Shown here in pieces: positions 5,781 through 6,753 of a stretch of DNA of 6,753 bases. This stretch comes from Chryseobacterium gleum (GTDB taxonomy: Bacteria; Bacteroidota; Bacteroidia; Flavobacteriales_D; Sanyastnellaceae), in NCBI GenBank assembly GCA_945897395.1, contig CAMDFE010000083.1, positions 1 through 6,753 of the forward strand, in the 5' to 3' direction. The position numbers and the translations under genes were made by a program. The notes under the pieces are model-generated. The model was not told the DNA's origin. It did not search any database and saw nothing but the letters and a program-made list of their open reading frames with translations. Each line of letters begins with the position of its first letter. The stretch's first letter is position 1.

Positions 5781-5805
5781 TTAGGGATTTTCACCCTGAT
5801 TTTTT
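5781..5805 (+). terminator. Candidate intrinsic terminator or attenuator immediately before the guaB promoter
   Basis: TTAGGG (5781-5786) pairs with CCCTGA (5794-5799), including one T-G wobble, around a 7-base loop. It is followed directly by six T (5800-5805). The structure would stop plus-strand transcripts coming from the HTH-helical gene or from any small RNA in the gap. It ends only two bases before the guaB -7 element, so it overlaps the -33 region of that promoter rather than the guaB transcript. Confidence 0.5.
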
Positions 5806-5807
5806 CG

Positions 5808-5815
5808 TACATTTG
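5808..5815 (+). promoter_or_regulatory. Promoter -7 element of guaB
   Basis: TACATTTG is an exact match to the Bacteroidota -7 consensus TAnnTTTG and lies 28 bases before the guaB ATG. Transcription would start near 5820-5823 and give a leader of about 20 nt. The -33 position falls in the TTTTC (5788-5792) inside the preceding terminator loop, which is only a partial match to TTG. Confidence 0.6.
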
Positions 5816-5818
5816 TCC

Positions 5819-5837
5819 GAATTTTATTCGAAAATTC
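5819..5837. repeat. Perfect inverted repeat in the guaB leader
   Basis: GAATTTT (5819-5825) and AAAATTC (5831-5837) are a perfect 7-bp inverted repeat with loop ATTCG. It begins right at the predicted transcription start and ends six bases before the ATG. It could be a repressor operator covering the start site, or a 5'-end hairpin of the mRNA. It does not resemble a purine or guanine riboswitch, which would need about 65 nt or more. Confidence 0.4.
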
Positions 5838-5843
5838 AAACGT

Positions 5844-6753
5844 ATGTCCGCAAACAATTCTAAAATTGTAGGAGAAGGTCTTACCTACGACGATGTGCTT
5901 CTCGTTCCCGCCTATTCAGAGGTGCTTCCTCGTGAGGTGAACATTTCTTCACAATTCACAAAAAACATAACCTTACACACCCCCGTTGCATCAGCTGCAA
6001 TGGATACAGTTTCAGAAAGCTCTATGGCAATAGCCATGGCACGAGCAGGAGGTATAGCCGTGATTCACAAGAACATGAGCATTGCCGCACAGGCAGCGGA
6101 AGTTAGAAAAGTAAAGCGAAGCGAAAGCGGAATGATACAAGATCCAATAACGCTTCTTGAAACAGCGAATGTCGGAGACGCTCTGAACATTATGGCGGAG
6201 CATAAAATCGGAGGAATTCCAGTGGTAGATACCGAAGGGGTTTTGAAGGGAATTGTGACCAACCGTGACCTTCGATTCGAAAAAAATTACGAGAAACCCA
6301 TTCGGGAAGTCATGACAAGTGAAAATCTTGTTACTACCGATAAGCCGAAAGACCTAGCTACCGCGGAATCTATTCTTCAAGAAAAGAAAATTGAAAAACT
6401 TCCTGTTGTTTCCGCTGACGGAAAATTAATGGGACTCATCACATACAAAGACATTTTAAAATTGCATAAATATCCGAATGCTTGCAAAGACAACTTCGGA
6501 CGTTTGCGTTGCGCTGCAGCTGTAGGTGTTACCGCCGATACCCTTGAGCGCGTGGAAGCCTTGGTGAAAGCGGGAGTGGATGCGGTGGTTATTGATACTG
6601 CGCACGGACATTCGAAGGGTGTAATTGAAACGTTGAAAAAAGTGAAGGCCGCTTACGGAGATAAAATTGATATTATTGTTGGAAATATCGCAACGGGTGC
6701 TGCTGCCAAAGCATTGGTAGAAGCCGGCGCCGATGGAGTGAAGGTTGGAATTG
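5844..6753 (+). CDS. guaB: Inosine-5'-monophosphate dehydrogenase (N-terminal 303 residues, cut by window end)
   Basis: IMP dehydrogenase oxidises IMP to XMP with NAD+, the committed step of GTP synthesis, in the cytoplasm. The frame opens at ATG 5844 and is still open at the window end. GLTYDDVLLVPAYSEVLP (residues 12-29), SAAMDTVSE (50-58), GGIAVIHKNMS (69-79), VVIDTAHGHSKGV (248-260) and IIVGNIAT (277-284) are hallmarks of the family; Asp251 corresponds to the conserved Asp of the VIDTAHGHS nicotinamide/NAD site. Two CBS domains are inserted in the barrel at about 97-150 (IGGIPVVD, then GIVTNRDLRF) and 158-213 (IEKLPVVS, then GLITYKDI); in this family they act in adenine and guanine nucleotide regulation. 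The usual length is near 490 residues, so about 190 residues are missing, including the GPGSICTTR loop with the catalytic Cys, which should begin right after the last codon seen (VGI). It has its own promoter and is the clearest core gene here. Confidence 0.98.
   Translation, partial: MSANNSKIVGEGLTYDDVLLVPAYSEVLPREVNISSQFTKNITLHTPVASAAMDTVSESSMAIAMARAGGIAVIHKNMSIAAQAAEVRKVKRSESGMIQDPITLLETANVGDALNIMAEHKIGGIPVVDTEGVLKGIVTNRDLRFEKNYEKPIREVMTSENLVTTDKPKDLATAESILQEKKIEKLPVVSADGKLMGLITYKDILKLHKYPNACKDNFGRLRCAAAVGVTADTLERVEALVKAGVDAVVIDTAHGHSKGVIETLKKVKAAYGDKIDIIVGNIATGAAAKALVEAGADGVKVGI

Noticed and set aside
2811..5795. Similar sequences AGGGAGATTTCACA (2811-2824) and AGGGATTTTCACC (5783-5795) as insertion-site direct repeats of the AT-rich module
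   Set aside because: The match needs a gap and mismatches, and both copies fall in or beside terminator stems, which explains the similarity without a mobile element. No transposase, integrase or terminal inverted repeats were found.
5816..5843. Purine riboswitch in the guaB leader
   Set aside because: The predicted leader is about 20 nt with one simple hairpin, too short for known purine, guanidine or PRPP aptamers.
6012..6262. Two short minus-strand reading frames inside guaB
   Set aside because: They lie entirely antisense to a clear guaB coding region and have no recognisable domain.

Overview
The window looks like chromosomal DNA of a Bacteroidota (Bacteroidetes) bacterium, possibly a Flavobacteriales-like lineage. 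This is inferred from four things: TAnnTTTG-type -7 promoter elements in front of two genes, a signal peptide ending in the typical AFS|Q cleavage context, an SSC lipobox, and a regulator-like protein whose N-terminal domain I recall only from Bacteroidota. No ribosomal or other taxonomic marker is present, so the family-level placement is a guess.

Layout, left to right. (1) Positions 1-1128, plus strand: the 3' end of a probable outer-membrane beta-barrel gene overlaps by 8 bp a 309-aa lipoprotein gene, so the two form a likely cell-envelope operon. (2) Positions 1199-2743, minus strand: a sodium:solute symporter (SSS family) convergent with the lipoprotein gene. (3) Positions 2792-5626: an AT-rich divergent pair. 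A secreted MORN-repeat/TPR-like protein is on the minus strand and is closed by a clear intrinsic terminator. A 415-aa protein with an HTH-like N-terminus and a long helical C-terminus is on the plus strand. They share a 99-bp intergenic region that holds a recognisable -7 element, a tandem 9-bp repeat and an imperfect palindrome. (4) Positions 5627-5843: a 217-bp non-coding gap with two candidate terminator hairpins, the guaB promoter and a perfect inverted repeat in the guaB leader. (5) Positions 5844-6753, plus strand: the first 303 codons of guaB (IMP dehydrogenase), cut by the window end just before the catalytic-cysteine loop.

The symporter and guaB are conserved housekeeping or transport genes of higher GC. 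Single 60-base lines counted by hand gave 52% in the symporter and 57% in guaB. The divergent pair between them is much poorer in GC: 27% and 25% in one line each. The pair therefore looks like an accessory two-gene module placed between core genes. A working model, not proven by the sequence, is that the HTH-helical protein regulates the secreted MORN protein, and perhaps itself, through the repeats between them. This is the best candidate in the window for an undescribed system, but no catalytic, toxin, nuclease or defence motif was found in it.
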